This document shows, piece by piece, positions 34,241 through 58,533 of a stretch of 64,000 nt of DNA. The stretch is from the NCBI GenBank assembly GCA_020137815.1, contig CM035360.1:2136077-2200076 (forward strand), written 5' to 3'. The stretch comes from Hormiphora californensis. Taxonomy: Eukaryota; Ctenophora; Tentaculata; Cydippida; Pleurobrachiidae. How positions within the stretch are numbered: the stretch's first letter is position 1; every line of letters begins with the position of its first letter. The position numbers were made by a program, and so were the translations under genes. Under the pieces are notes generated by a model. The model was not told the origin of the DNA, did not search any database, and saw only the letters and a program-made list of their open reading frames with translations.

Positions 34241-36380
34241 TTTGCATCATTTTTGGGATTTTTTATCCATGTAGATTTAGTAGAATAGGTACAGAGAGGT
34301 TAGAATCGCGAAATTGAGAAATTTTCATTTTTGACGTCATTTTGACGTCATAAAATGACGTCACGACGTTGTAACGTCAAAATTATGACGTCATATTATC
34401 GGGACCACCTAGATGAAGATACTGACCAAGTTTGAGATCGATTGGATGAGATTTGAGTCCGCTATAGCGAGAAAACCCATAACGTCATATCTGTTTTTAA
34501 ACAGTCATAACACTTCCGACGCGTTTTAAGACCCTTATACGTCTGGTTTTCAAAATTCACAATATAGTTTCTGAAAGTTCAGACAATTCTCTTTCCATGA
34601 TATAGTCTTAAATTTTCGATTAGAATCCGTCTTCAGGGTGTTAATTGAGCTCAAAGAATTTTGGTTAGAGTCTGAAAAATGACGACTTTAAGACGTTCTG
34701 TAGGACGTTCCTGGCGATGAAAAGGGACCCCACTACGACTAATGCACACACATCCAGTAGATCTACCAGCTGTGAAAAGATGAAGTCTCTATCTCTTTTC
34801 GTTTGGCGACACATTCACTTATAAAAAGCGTCTCTCCTACGCGCGTGCGCGCGCGCATGCCTGTTACACTGAATTTAGGGCAAATGGGACCTGTCTGTAA
34901 CTTCGGTTCCAGATGAGATAGAGACTTGAAATTTTGAACTTGAGTCAAAGACCCCAAGCCGGGTATACATTCCAAATTTCAAGCCAAACGGATGAAAGGG
35001 AGCCACGCTATAGCCTTCTGAAATCTGGATTTTCAGCCAAACACCCATAAAACGTATAACTGCGTTTCTGGCGGCGCTTTTTGAGGGGGGGGGGGGGGGA
35101 ATGGCAACCTTTGCGCTTGCCAGCGCAGTGATGTATGTATGTATACAGAGCAAGCGTTTGGGACCCCCCTCGTAACTTTTGAACGAAACCATCGATCCAC
35201 TTGAAATTTTAAACACTATTAGATATCATTGAGGTAGCTTTACATACAAAATTTCAGCGTGCTAGCTTGTCGGGAACATGGTTAAATAGACGCTCGAAAA
35301 GGGCGAAAGTCACATCCGTATGGTATACTGCACTGGCCCCGAATCGGGCGAAATTAAATTTTCCGCGCCTGAGTTTATCCTTTCAGATTTGATCTTATAA
35401 TGTTCTAGGATGACCTTAGAAGGGGTGGGATGGTTTTTCATTGCTGGGGGCTTTGCCCCCAGACCCCCATTAGGCCACGGGGCACTTGCCAGTGCAGTGA
35501 TATACCGCGAGTGCACATATCACTCCCGCTGTGCGCGACCATTTGCACGCTGAAATATGCACTGTGCTTCCGCGGGAGCGTGCAGATATAGAGCCTCAAA
35601 CTCTCAACGGTCCGACCGACGGTGGATTGTATTGTGTTGTTATAGCAGTGTGGAGAAGGAAAAACAGTCATGTGTAGTATGATTAAATTACCGTTAAAAC
35701 GACCTCTAAAACTACCTCTAAAATCAGAATCACAGTTGTTGACCAATGACTATAGTTTTTATTCTCTTTTTTGGAAAGGGCGAACAACTCCAGTTGTTCA
35801 GTAAGGAACAGCTGGCCGCTTTTGTCCGGTGAGTTCTCGGTAAAAGAAGAGTGGCCGCACAACAAAAGAACCCACGGGCCACCTTGCTTTGCTCGACCCC
35901 GATCTTTTCAGGAGCTCCGGTTTGAACAAAACAACGGCCACCCACATCCGCAGACTATTTTATGCAAAAAACTTGATTTTACATGTATATAGATATCCAG
36001 TAACTTGCCTTGATCGACCCTCTTAACAAATCAACCAGGAGGCAGGAACCTAATTAATTCTGACTCCCATAACCTAAACTACCTTGCCATATAAATTAAG
36101 TCGAGTCACGGAAATTCCTTGTACAGCTTTCCTTTATTATTAGTAATATGTGTAGTATGTACGTGTTTGTTTGTTTGTGATTGCTGCGTCTGGAGTATGT
36201 ACGTGTGTCATATACAGATAATGAGGCCAAGGCTGTACAAATATATCAATTGATGCACATTCCTTGCATGCAGCAATATACTAAAAGTAATCAGCAACAT
36301 ATTGCTGCAATATAATAGACCCAACTAACTTATATACATCCTGGGACGATATAGACCTAACTCTTAATCTGCCAAAGTAT
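34241..36380. other. Stretch without a supported gene
   Basis: Contains an alternating purine-pyrimidine run near 34838-34860 (CGCGTGCGCGCGCGC) and a G run at 35086-35100. A possible small exon ends at a GTGAGT donor near 35830 (phase 1 in one frame, compatible with the Mos kinase exon), but its protein sequence is not convincing. Two copies of the dispersed CTTGCCTAGCTCGACCC motif family lie near 35883 and 36006. Confidence 0.35.
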
Positions 36381-36520
36381 TGGCCAATGGCCTGACCCTA
36401 ATCTCGAACACCCTGGTCAGAGTATTGGCCTGGCCCTAATCTAAAACACCCTGGTCAGAGTATTGGCCTGACCCTATTCTTGAACACCGTGGTCAGAGTA
36501 TTGGCCTGGCAGCCAACTTA
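36375..36520. repeat. Tandem repeat of about 48 bp, three copies
   Basis: Units contain GGTCAGAGTATTGGCCTG and GACCCTA(A/T)TCT. A diverged relative sits in the exon region of the death-domain gene at 62785-62855. Confidence 0.75.
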
Positions 36521-36603
36521 TAACATAAGTTGGGGGTTATAAGACATAAGTCATAACATAAGTTATAATTGTTGAGTAAGGGGTACTCAACAAAGTTATA
36601 TAT

Positions 36604-36750
36604 TAGGTAGTTCTCACAATCCCTTATCTCCTTCAGGATACGGTGGATTCGTTATATAGTTCTCACAATCCCTTATCTCCTTCAGGATACGGTGGATTCG
36701 TTATATAGTTCTCACAATCCCATTATATCTCCTTCAGGATACGGCGGGTT
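36604..36750 (+). repeat. Triplicated 3' splice site of the Mos kinase exon
   Basis: About 50 bp comprising TTCTCACAATCCC, the pyrimidine tract, CTTCAG and the first 10 or more exon bases (GATACGGTGG) occurs three times, with AG ends at 36636, 36685 and 36737. Only the last continues into the open kinase frame. In the phase of the real exon the first two would read GYGGFVI and then a stop (TAG). Confidence 0.85.
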
Positions 36751-37784
36751 CGGATACGTATACGAGGGTACGTATCGGGGCACCAAAGTCGCTGTCAAGA
36801 AAATGCACTCCAACCGACGGAACAGAATGCTCGTGTTGGAGAGTCTCAGAGCGGAGCTGTTTGTAGTACGAATGAACCTGTCTCACCCCAACATTGTTCG
36901 AACACTGGGTACAACTTCAAGTGGACCCGAGGTCGATGACCTGCCCTTTTTGGTGATGGAATTCGCGGGGAGACGCAACTTGCAGTGTGTCATAAATAAC
37001 ACAGAGGAGGAAGTAATATCACCTTGTAGAAGGACTAAATATGCGGCGCAGGTGTGTCGGGCACTAGAGTACACCCACTCGAAAGGAATCGTTCACCTGG
37101 ATGTTAAACCCGCTAATGTAATTGTAGACGATTCAGATACATGCAAACTGGGTGATTTCGGGTGTGCACAACGGCTAGGAGACAGCGGGAATGAGTTTAC
37201 CGCGAGTCCGAGTATAACGGGCACGACAGTTTACCGGGCTCCAGAGTTGTTGAGGGGGTTTTGCCCTCAAACCAGTGCGGATATTTACAGTGTGGGGGTA
37301 CTTTGCTGGACATTATTGACACGAGAAGTGCCATATGGGGCTGAGAACTTACAGGTAATGGGTGTTAATATATCAGTTGGTAATTGTGTGGTGTGTATTA
37401 TCGGTTTTGTTCTCTAGTCTTGCTTAGCTGCTCTTGATCTTGCCTAGCTCGACCCATTTTCGCGAGCTTTTACCCCTTTTCGCGAGCTTTTACAAATTTA
37501 AAGGAGGGTTAAAACATAACAAAGCTGCTCAAGTATATATAGTCATTACTTATTTAATAAATTGACTTAATCACCCCATTAATTAACCGATATATCTCTT
37601 TTACCAGGTGATAACATGGGGTGTGGTGATGTTAAACCTCCGTCCTGACAGCCACAACCTGCCCCGGGAGGACCAGGGAGAGCCAGAGTACAAGGAGCTG
37701 TACAAGGACTGCTGGGAGGCCGAGCCAACTAGCCGACCTACGGCTTCGGAGTTCCTGGAACGGCTCAAGAACATAGCACCATAA
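36738..37784 (+). CDS. Mos-like serine/threonine kinase
   Basis: Two exons are read: 36738-37354 and 37608-37784 (phase 0 junction, stop TAA). The domain is nearly complete: GYGGFGYVYEG glycine loop, VAVKK with the ATP-binding Lys, HLDVKPANVIV catalytic loop (the HLD form typical of Mos, not HRD), DFGC, YRAPELL and ADIYSVGVLCW. The C-terminus (DCWEAEPTSRPTASEFLERL) closes the domain. TYRGTKVAVKKM, DFGCAQRL and the short C-tail also match the Mos family. Mos activates MAPK through MEK in oocytes and arrests meiosis. The exon or exons coding the N-terminus are not identified; the first exon shown starts in phase 1, so a G must come from upstream. Confidence 0.85.
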
Positions 37785-38111
37785 CACACACCACCCACCT
37801 TGTTATTTGAGACACCACAATGATACGATAGAGCTGGGTGTGTATCATGATACACTGTGTTTGGATTCATGTGTGTGTCATGGTAGTTGTGTGTACAATT
37901 TATGGGACACCCTGTACAATCTCTGATATATCGTAGTGAGAGACTCAGTGGGGGTACTGCAGCTGGTAGCACACGTTCTAAACCACTCGCACGTGCTAGG
38001 AATGCACGTGACTCATAGTTTGGTTTGGGCCACTCATCTGGGACTGTAAACAGTCACACAGCCAAGTGACTCATAGTACCGAGATCACGTACGCAGTTCG
38101 GAGATATCACG
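37785..38111. other. 3' flank of the Mos-like gene
   Basis: No further gene. TGTATCATGATACA at about 37842-37855 is a perfect short palindrome. Confidence 0.4.
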
Positions 38112-38267
38112 TAAAGTCGGATTTTTTTGAAGTTGTCACCCCAAAATGACCGCGCATGTGAAATTTATCAATTTTCACGCGCACACCACACGTTAACATG
38201 TGATGTGATGCGCAAAAACATTCCGCACACGAGAAGGGGGGTGACAACTTCAAAAAATCCGACTTTA
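38112..38267. mobile_element. MITE family 2, copy b
   Basis: Full-length relative of the 18772 copy, in the opposite orientation of its asymmetric core. Both TAAAGTCGGA ends are intact. Confidence 0.85.
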
Positions 38268-38569
38268 CAACCGACTATAAATAGTCACGTACAGCTCCGA
38301 AAATGTACACAATAGAGTCAGCTGTAGCTGAACGGGACTGTTTATAATAGTACCAGGTACATCTGCACGTACAGAGGTACTACTATTAAGACCTCTGCAC
38401 GTGATGTCGGTATAATACTCGGTACCAGTATTGTGACACGATTCCAAGGATGCTACCACATGACCTTGCTATTAGCAACCCCCCTACTGCGGCTGGAGCA
38501 CCATGTGGCGTCAAGTTTTTACATTCTGTTTTTAAGTTTTTATAGTCAGCCTATCAAGGAGTAATTGTG

Positions 38570-38941
<372 letters not shown>

Positions 38942-38945
<4 letters not shown>

Positions 38946-39778
38946 AAGAGTGAGTGACTGAAAGAGTGAGTGAGAGGGAGCGAGTTAATTACGGTATGGG
39001 CAATCTGAATTTGTGTTTATTGTATTCTAGGATATTTTGAATTTCATTACGCATTCAATACTAGTTAAATGTAATACAACTCGAGGTACCTCTTGGCTCC
39101 AGGACGGATGTAAATTCTCTAAGAAAGATCTAGTCAAGCTGCCAAGTTATATCTCCGTGTTGTTCTTATTTCTGAAAATATGTGTGTAAGGTTAAAAGGG
39201 GGAAATACATATATTAATTGTATGTAATATTTTAGTTAAATGATTTTAAGGGAGATTATATATAAGTTATATGTACTAACGGATACATGTATTTAATTGA
39301 GTTGTTTTACATTTTGGAGAATTTATTTAGTTAATTACCTTTTACCACTGAACATGATGTGTGTGTTGAATTCTAGGTTTTTGTTTCGTGTCTATCTCGA
39401 CACCTTGTTGATACTATAATATAAACTGTAGAGAACCAATACTGAGATCTGTGTGAGAGTTAAGTTATTGTATTTGTTCTATTAGAGTAACTAAAGAATT
39501 TATCCTTTTTAATTCGTTTCAACGTAACGAAAACTCGACTTTTTTTCTTTTAGAAACGCATCTGAAGCCTTAGAGAGATTGGAATTGGGAAAACACGAAT
39601 TTGAACAGCTTCGGATGCGTTTGAAGTGTAAAACAAGAATCTAAAAATGTGCAATAAAATAAATAAATTACATAATATCTTCTCCAATATTAAAAAGTCC
39701 CTCTGGCATATCTGGCATCTCTCCAAGTCCAACTCCCCGTCAATCTGTCCAAAATTGTACAACAATCTCTGAACTACC
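38942..39778. other. 3' flank of RFC1
   Basis: AT-rich with no independent gene recognised; minus-strand sequence just left of 39779 is the likely RFC1 3' untranslated region. A small inverted repeat (GCATCTGAAGC and GCTTCGGATGC) lies at about 39557-39620. Confidence 0.45.
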
Positions 39779-51809
<12,031 letters not shown>

Positions 51810-53014
51810 GATCTTTCACTCCATACCTAGAAATAATAATAGAAATGTTTAGAAAATATGGACAAAACTATGCAAATTGATTTGTGCCTAAAACGGAAGC
51901 CGCAGGAGGCACGATACGAGAGAGTCTGAACAAGAATAATACGTTTAGTTGGAATGCTCATTGTGAAATGTGAGGAGGGGGTATTTCTTATTTTGTTCAA
52001 ACCAAAAGAAAAGAGGGTCGAGCTATGCAAGCTTGCCTAGCTCGACCCTCTTTTCTTTGGGCAAACGGCAAGCCGCAAGGTATTTCGGGTTGGCATTTGG
52101 CAAGTCATGACTTCGGGGAGAAATTGTTTCTGCCACCCGTTGCCCGATGGAGCCTGCCAGCGTAGAGTAGAACATGTCGACTCTCCGTGGGTCAACCCTG
52201 ACCAACGCGGGGGTCGGAACAACTTTTTCTACCACCGAGCGGACCGGCCACCCATCGCGGGCCACCCTTTACGAACTCCCATATGCAGGTCCCACTACGC
52301 GTACGAGGAGACTGTTGCACCAGCCAGATCTTGGGTTTTGTCTTTTGAGCGATTTCAGATGGTCTTAGAAATTGGAAAAGCGGTTTTCAAAAAATTTGAG
52401 ACTTTCACAAAAAGTCTTTGGGCGCAAAAAATAATAAGTAATATTTTTTTGCGCTGCATTACCGAAATGCGCGTCGTAATTAAGTGTGCGCGCGGGCATA
52501 TTTTTTAAAAAAAACTCAAAAACAGAAAAGCCAAAAATCACTTTCAGTTTTTTGATCTGATGAACTCTTTAACGTGCTAGTTGCTACAGCTGCCTTATCC
52601 CGTACTGTAGCATATGCCTGATGCCAAATGAACAATTTGCTAATGGCATGGGCTACAGAACCCCAGTACAAACGTTTTTGACGGCCTGATACACTAAGTG
52701 GGGACTGTAGCGTTGGCGAAAAGTTGCTGTTTTTTGCGCTTTGGTCCCACTGACCACTCCCTTCGTGCAAACTGCAACCTTATCATCAGAGGGGCTTCAC
52801 TGTTTTCTCCTCAAGACGACATGCCCTTCGATTCTGCTGTCTGCAAATGATAACTACATTTGATAACTTTTAAGAGTCGAGATGATAAGAATCTTAGATC
52901 TTAACTTAGACCGAAACTTAAGATCGAATCTTAAGATCGAAATTAAGATCGAAATTCGAACTGCCATTGTCATTATTTTTTTGCATTGGAAACAGGAAAT
53001 CTTTTCTAGAAAAC
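51810..53014. other. Divergent region between RFC1 and the Kizuna-like gene
   Basis: Holds the RFC1 5' untranslated sequence (a minus-strand TTTCTAG acceptor-like site about 25 bp before the ATG hints at a 5' UTR intron), a perfect hairpin at 52012-52060, an unrecognised minus-strand frame ending at 52023 with about 79 codons, and a plus-strand frame at 52107-52508 (133 codons). None resembles a known family; they may be transposon relics. Confidence 0.4.
52012..52060. repeat. Perfect hairpin made of two head-to-head dispersed motifs
   Basis: AAAGAAAAGAGGGTCGAGCTA is followed, after about ten bases, by its reverse complement. Each arm contains the GGGTCGAGCTAGGCAAG-type motif seen singly at many other places in the window. 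Confidence 0.85.
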
Positions 53015-54311
53015 ATGTTGGGTTTAGAGGATTTAGAAGATCAGTCGCGTGAGCTTGACAACAAAATAAACGATTGTTTGAGGCAGCAGGAGATCTTACA
53101 TTCCAAAGAATTAATGACAAAGTCCAGAATCGATCACAACCGTGCTGCTCATATCAGGAAGCTTCGCGAGAAACTAAACCTGGTAGTCTGCAGCAGAAAC
53201 AAAGCGAATGAATCCAACAAGCGGTTGTTGGCAGACTTTGATCGCGTCCAAAAACATCTTGCAATGATGGAATCAAAGACTAATGTTCTGCTGGATAAAG
53301 TTACGACACACAAGGCAGCCTTGGACGACAACTATCCTAACTGGAGAGAAAAGGCCAATATGTTCGTCGCTCCAAACTACATCTCACAAGAGAACATTTT
53401 CAATATGTTGGACTCACTCCGGTGTCGACTAAATACCAATTACGACAGCACTCTACCAGCTCCAAAAACTGAGGTTAACTTTAATTCAGGGGAGAGTCTG
53501 GCAGCCATGCTAGACCCCCAGTTCGCCCCTACTGCAGCAGCAGCTGGTAAATCAGTATCACCCCCACGGAAGTCGGTTAAAAGTACTCCCCGATCCCCGT
53601 ATCCTCAGAAAGATCCAGTCCTACCGGTAATTAGTGAACGGTCAGTCCCCTCTTTACAAGCAGAAAATCCTCCAAAACTTGCAGTCCCCTCATTTGACCC
53701 CACTGCCGAGACACTCACTCAAATAACAGAGTCGGGAGATGTTTCGTTGAAACTGGCAGATGACGACATTGAAACGGAAGATACTATCTCACCCAGACCT
53801 CTTTTCTCTTATCAACCTACCGCTCGTGCGGCGGCTGGGTTTGAGGAGTCTGAAAGCTCAGAGGGCGGGGTTGAGGACATGTTGAGTCCTCAAAAGATCG
53901 CAGCTAAATCAGCCGATACGACAAGAGATAGAAACCCGAGTGCAGACTCTCGTGCATCGGTAGATACAGTCATTAAGAATCCAATAGCTGTTGCTAGGAC
54001 AACCCCAACTCGACTAGCAACGCTTACATCTCAGGTAGGATTATGATATTAGTATGCTTGTTGTACTGAATGCTCTAGTTTTGTTGTTGTAATATTTGTT
54101 TTTACCGTCCTATTTTCTGCAGATGAGTCATGGAGGAGACACTGAGACAGAGAGCACGGCACCAATCTATACTCCCTCCACTGCCCCTGGGAAAAGAAAA
54201 ACTGCACTTGACCTACTGAATGAGTCTTCAGAGTCGGAAGCAATTCAGGCAGCAGTGCCAAAAAACAAGGAGTCGGAGGATAGTGAAGATGACTTTGACT
54301 TTTTTGATTAA
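53015..54311 (+). CDS. Coiled-coil protein, possibly Kizuna-like centrosomal protein
   Basis: Two exons (53015-54034, 54123-54311) in phase 0 give 402 residues. Residues 1-110 are helical coiled-coil: LDNKINDCLRQQEILHS, then HIRKLREKLNLVV, then NKRLLADFDRVQKHLAMMES, a layout like the N-terminal region of Kizuna (KIZ), which stabilises the pericentriolar material at spindle poles. The middle is Ser/Pro-rich and disordered, and the C-terminus is acidic, ending SEDSEDDFDFFD. ATG 53015 is chosen because the more upstream in-frame ATG (52967) gives an unlikely leader with an AG acceptor-like site between. The assignment rests on pattern, not alignment. SPEF1 follows on the same strand after 409 bp. 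Confidence 0.65.
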
Positions 54312-54719
54312 TTTTTGGGATTTATTGGAAACTGATTAGATTATTATATAGGGTGTATTTTTTGAGGTCAGTCTCGTTTTTGATGTATGTGATTTTAGCC
54401 GATCTACTTAATGTGCTCGTTACACTGTTACGATTAATGTCGGAGACTACATATCATAATTGTTATACAGAGAGGGAAAGGGAGAGAGAGGGAAAAAGAA
54501 GAGAGAACAGAAAACGTCAAGAAATAGACGGAATGAGAGATAGTACGGTTAGCGCTATACCTTCATGATGATGATCTTACATGCTCTCTTAACTATTTTT
54601 CGGCTTTCCTTGTTACGACATCATTAATATTATTCACCAGAAACAAGATTATACACCAAATCATCAGAACCACTATAATTTTAACCATTTGATCCCACAG
54701 TGTATAGGGATGATAAGAA

Positions 54720-56091
54720 ATGGATGAGGAGGCGATCCAGCAGCTCTACTCGTGGATCGATGAGATCACCCTCTCTCGGCCAAAACGAAACATTACCCGA
54801 GATTTTAGTGATGGAGGTAAGATAATGGAGATGTTGTTCAGTGTTGTGCCAGCCCTAGTGGGCTGGGGGCACCGTCCACGGTGGATGAAGATGGCACCCA
54901 ACTGCAAGCCATCATAATAAAGAGTAGCAAATGTTATGATAATCTTGTCCCATTATTCAGTGATTAGTAAAATAAATAATAATTGAAACTCAAAGATAAC
55001 TTACAACTTTGTCCCGTAATACAGTTTTGGCTGCGGAAATAGTGGGACATTTTCTACCGGACCTTGTTGAGATTCATAACTACACACCTGCAAACAGCTC
55101 ACAACAAAAACGAACGAATTGGGAAACTTTAAACAGTGAGTGAGTTTTTATGGTTAAAATTACATGACCTTCGTTAAATAAATAGTTAATTAAAATAATT
55201 AAAAACTAAAATTACAGGGAAGGTATTTAAAAGGATAGATTTCAATGTTCCCAGTAACATTGTCAGTGGTATAGTTATGTGTAAACCTGGCGTCATCGAG
55301 ATAGTCCTTTACAACCTACGAGTCAAGGTTAGTTTATATCTGGAGTTATAACTGCTTCCGAGTTCTTCCTTTGACCATTTGTTCCCAAGATTACTGCAAT
55401 GGTTTTATCGAACATTTTTTTTCGTTATTTTACCATTTTCCCTCCAAACTGTTTTTTAATACCCCCATCGCCTCTCCGGTAGATTTTGAACTTTAAGAAA
55501 AACACGGAGGGTGATAGCGAGTTTAGTGATGCGGTAACGGAACCAGAGCCGTGGTCAGGTAACACAGGTAACCCAGCTGTTGCTGTTCCTGTCGCTGTTC
55601 CACCTCAGTACTACCCAGGTACAACATGACTTAATTTTACCTGTATATCTTTCTTTTATATGTTCCAATCTATCTTACTTTGACTTGTATATATATGATA
55701 TCTTTCTTCCTATCTTTCTTCTAACCTCCTATCTTTCTGTTTCTATCACTGCTTGAGTTCTTGAATCATGTAATTGCGTGGAAGTCTTTCTTTCTTTCTG
55801 CCTCAAACACTGCTTGTACAATGTACATTCTTGGGCAATCTTGGCCACCTGCTGCTATGTGTTAAGGCTGTGTAACCCACTCTCTCTCCCACTCTCTCTC
55901 CCTCGCTATCTCTCCCTCTAAATTCCTTTTTTCTCTCTCTCCTTTCCTTCTTTAGCTAGTGTATTGTTTCCTAGTTGTCATAGCAACCCTCGGTTGCTGC
56001 AGTAATGGGGGGATAAAATTAGAAGCATGCGCTATTTAGCTTCCTCTATGCCTACTGTTTGATCTCTAAGCAGTAGGTATCTGTCTATTCT

Positions 56092-56123
<32 letters not shown>

Positions 56124-58533
56124 TTCGCTCTATCTCTATCTCTCCCTCCGTTTCTCTCTCCAATTAATCTACCATTTCAGGTGTCATTGCCCAGCCAGGT
56201 GGCTATCCTGCTGCAACACAGCCCTACCATCAGCCATTTCCTCCCCAATTCCAGCAACCTCAACAGAAACAGGTATTGGCAATGTTCCAAATGGTATTTA
56301 GCATTTTAGTAACTCTATGGAGCGAGAGAGAGAGAGAGAGGGGGGGGGGTATATGTAGAACTGGTCGCTATGACAACTTAAATCCCACAATGACACCCTG
56401 ATTCGAAAATCCATCAAACTTTTATTATTTCTAGGAGGGCTATGCTGCGCAATATTCGGTAATTACATTGTTACAGTGGTCTTTTTGTGGCGTGTGCAAT
56501 TGTAAAACTACTGCTTGTCACAAATATACTACTTTATCATCATCATTTAACGTGACGTAACAACACGTCATGTAACAAGCATTGTCAATGGTGATGTGTG
56601 GTGTTTTGGTTCTCTTTTCAGTCACTCATGTCTCATGGTACAGTGTAATCCCATTATATTCGAAATCATGAATCGCTACAGCTGTTACACAAATCCTGAT
56701 CGCCACCGTTCACTAGTTTGTGAAATTCATTCTACTCACATGACACACATGAGAGAATACAGAGAAAGAACCATCACTGTGGTCCATTATCAGTTAGAGT
56801 TTTACTGTTGATGGGATCCCATTAATGGGATGCCATTCAGTTAGAGTTTCCCCTAACACAACTTCATTTCGATCTAATGAATCCTCACTTAGTCACCTCT
56901 CAGACACCACAGCGAGTTATGCAGCAGGCTGCACCACCACAGAGAATCATGCAGCAGGCTGCACCAACACAACGAGTTATGCAGCAGGCTGCACCCCCAC
57001 AGCGAGTTATGCAGCAGGCTGCACCACCACAGAGAATCATGCAGGCTGCACCACCACAACGAGTTATGCAGCAGGCTGCACCACCACAACGAGTTATGCA
57101 GGGGAGAAAGAGAATGTCACAACAGGGCGGCACAATATCACCCCAGGTCATTCAAACTACCTCCAACTACACTGTCATCTCACAGGTATAATATCCAGCA
57201 ATGATAATCACATCACATAATCATACTTCTGTGTGACAATATATAATAGACAAATCCCAGCGTTCACTTGGTTACGAAATAACCCTTCACGCGCGGGAGG
57301 GGTTATTTCGTTACCAAAGCTTTCACGAAAACGGTGTCATCTCAATGAATCATAGTTCACTAAGTAGAGCTGTTGTTATATACCAGCTGGCATTATCTTC
57401 TCCTTTTGCTAGCCTTTGAGTTGATCTTTCTCAATCCTCTTCTGTAACCTGTCTGGCGGCGCCAGACCCCATTTGATTCTCAACTGACAGTGTACTCAGA
57501 TGGGGTCGCGGCGCCAGACAGTCTGTGACCGACCTATTGACAAGCTCACCGTTATAATTTCTCCAACAGGGTCATAACAACGGCACGTCAGGACTGGCAA
57601 CTATTCCCTTCGAAGGAGAAAAGGGTTAGTAATTAGCGTCAAAATTTTTGTCTCTTTTTTAGATTATAATTTGCTTACTGATGTTTCCTTGATTCAGTTA
57701 AGAAGAAGACACCAAAGAAAAAGGCAACGAAGGGCCAAGGGAACGCTCAAAACATCGCCGGGTAAGACTGCGCGCAGTCGCCGAATGTCGCGCAAAAGTG
57801 AAAAGCACATATTTCAGCAATCAGTTTCTACTCTGAAAGTCCTTTATTTCTCATCTCTTGCCCCATTTTCAGAGCTGAACGGTCGAGATCCATGCCGAAT
57901 TCGTTTGCCCATTTGGACCATGAGTCCAGGATATTTCTACAAGAGAAGGAACAGCAACTCATGCAGAGTCAAGAAGTTATTCAGGTAGATTTTACAACTG
58001 GGCTTACAATTAGACAATTGCACAGGCATGTAGGGGAAGTTTTGAAAGTGGTGGGGCCAATTTTTTTTGGTCACGTAATATGACATACACTGACTTTTCT
58101 ATTGAAAATTTGAATAAATCGGGCGAAGCGACAGCGGAGCCCGAGAAAATTTTTCGGTTTTTAGGCCAAAAAGTCATAGTTTTTGTCTAATCATGAAAAG
58201 TACCGGGGCCATTTCCTGAAAAGTACTGGGGCCATGGCGTACCCTGCCCCCCTTCCCCTACATGCGTGCAATTGCAATCTTGACTTATATTAGCATTTAG
58301 CTAGAAATTAAAGCCCTACTCCAAACTCCTTACTATTTTAGCTTTAGTAGTAGGTACCTATGGATATACCTAGAATTACAAACATGCTAACTCAGTAACT
58401 CATTCGAAAATTTCAGATTCTCCAAAGCAAGATATCTCGATTGGAGCATCTTCTACAACTAAAAGATCTGAGGATAGAGGATTTGAGTATGAAGTTACAG
58501 ACAATGGGCGGAGGAGCCCCTCGGGGTAGATGA
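54720..58533 (+). CDS. SPEF1 (CLAMP), microtubule-binding ciliary CH-domain protein
   Basis: Eleven exons sum to 400 codons: 54720-54816, 55025-55135, 55218-55327, 55483-55618, 56181-56272, 56435-56458, 56904-57185, 57570-57624, 57698-57761, 57873-57984, 58417-58533. The N-terminal calponin-homology domain (about 1-106) matches SPEF1 closely: LYSWIDEITLSRPKRNITRDFSDGV is split by intron 1, then EIHNYTPANSSQQKRTNW and CKPGVIEIVLYNLRVK. The linker is Pro/Gln-rich and contains a 24-nt microexon (EGYAAQYS) and a decapeptide array. The C-terminal coiled coil ILQSKISRLEHLLQLKDLRI is the family signature. SPEF1 bundles and stabilises microtubules in the central pair and polarised cells. At 399 residues it is much longer than vertebrate SPEF1 (about 236), all of it in the linker. 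Confidence 0.95.
56904..57105 (+). repeat. 30-bp coding repeat in SPEF1, seven units
   Basis: Encodes tandem RVMQQAAPPQ decapeptides with variants RIMQQ, APTQ and one unit short by one Gln. Nucleotide units are nearly identical, so the expansion is recent. Confidence 0.95.
57266..57318. repeat. Short hairpin in a SPEF1 intron
   Basis: GGTTACGAAATAACCC faces GGGTTATTTCGTTACC across about 20 bp. Confidence 0.8.
57449..57521. mobile_element. Small inverted-repeat element, family 3, copy 1
   Basis: Starts CTGTCTGGCGGCGCCAGACC and ends GGCGCCAGACAG, with ATTTGA/ATCTGA continuing the arms. Located in a SPEF1 intron. A second copy is at 59741-59797. Confidence 0.8.

Noticed and set aside
35760-35832. 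First exon of the Mos-like gene
   Set aside because: The donor and one phase fit, but the encoded residues lack the expected hydrophobic residue before the glycine loop and no ATG leads into it; left unassigned.
37601-37972. Minus-strand 123-codon frame over the last Mos exon
   Set aside because: Antisense of a clearly coding kinase exon.
52023-52508. Overlapping opposite-strand frames of 80 and 133 codons
   Set aside because: No family resemblance, and the minus-strand frame has an upstream stop and begins without ATG at its listed edge; likely transposon relic.
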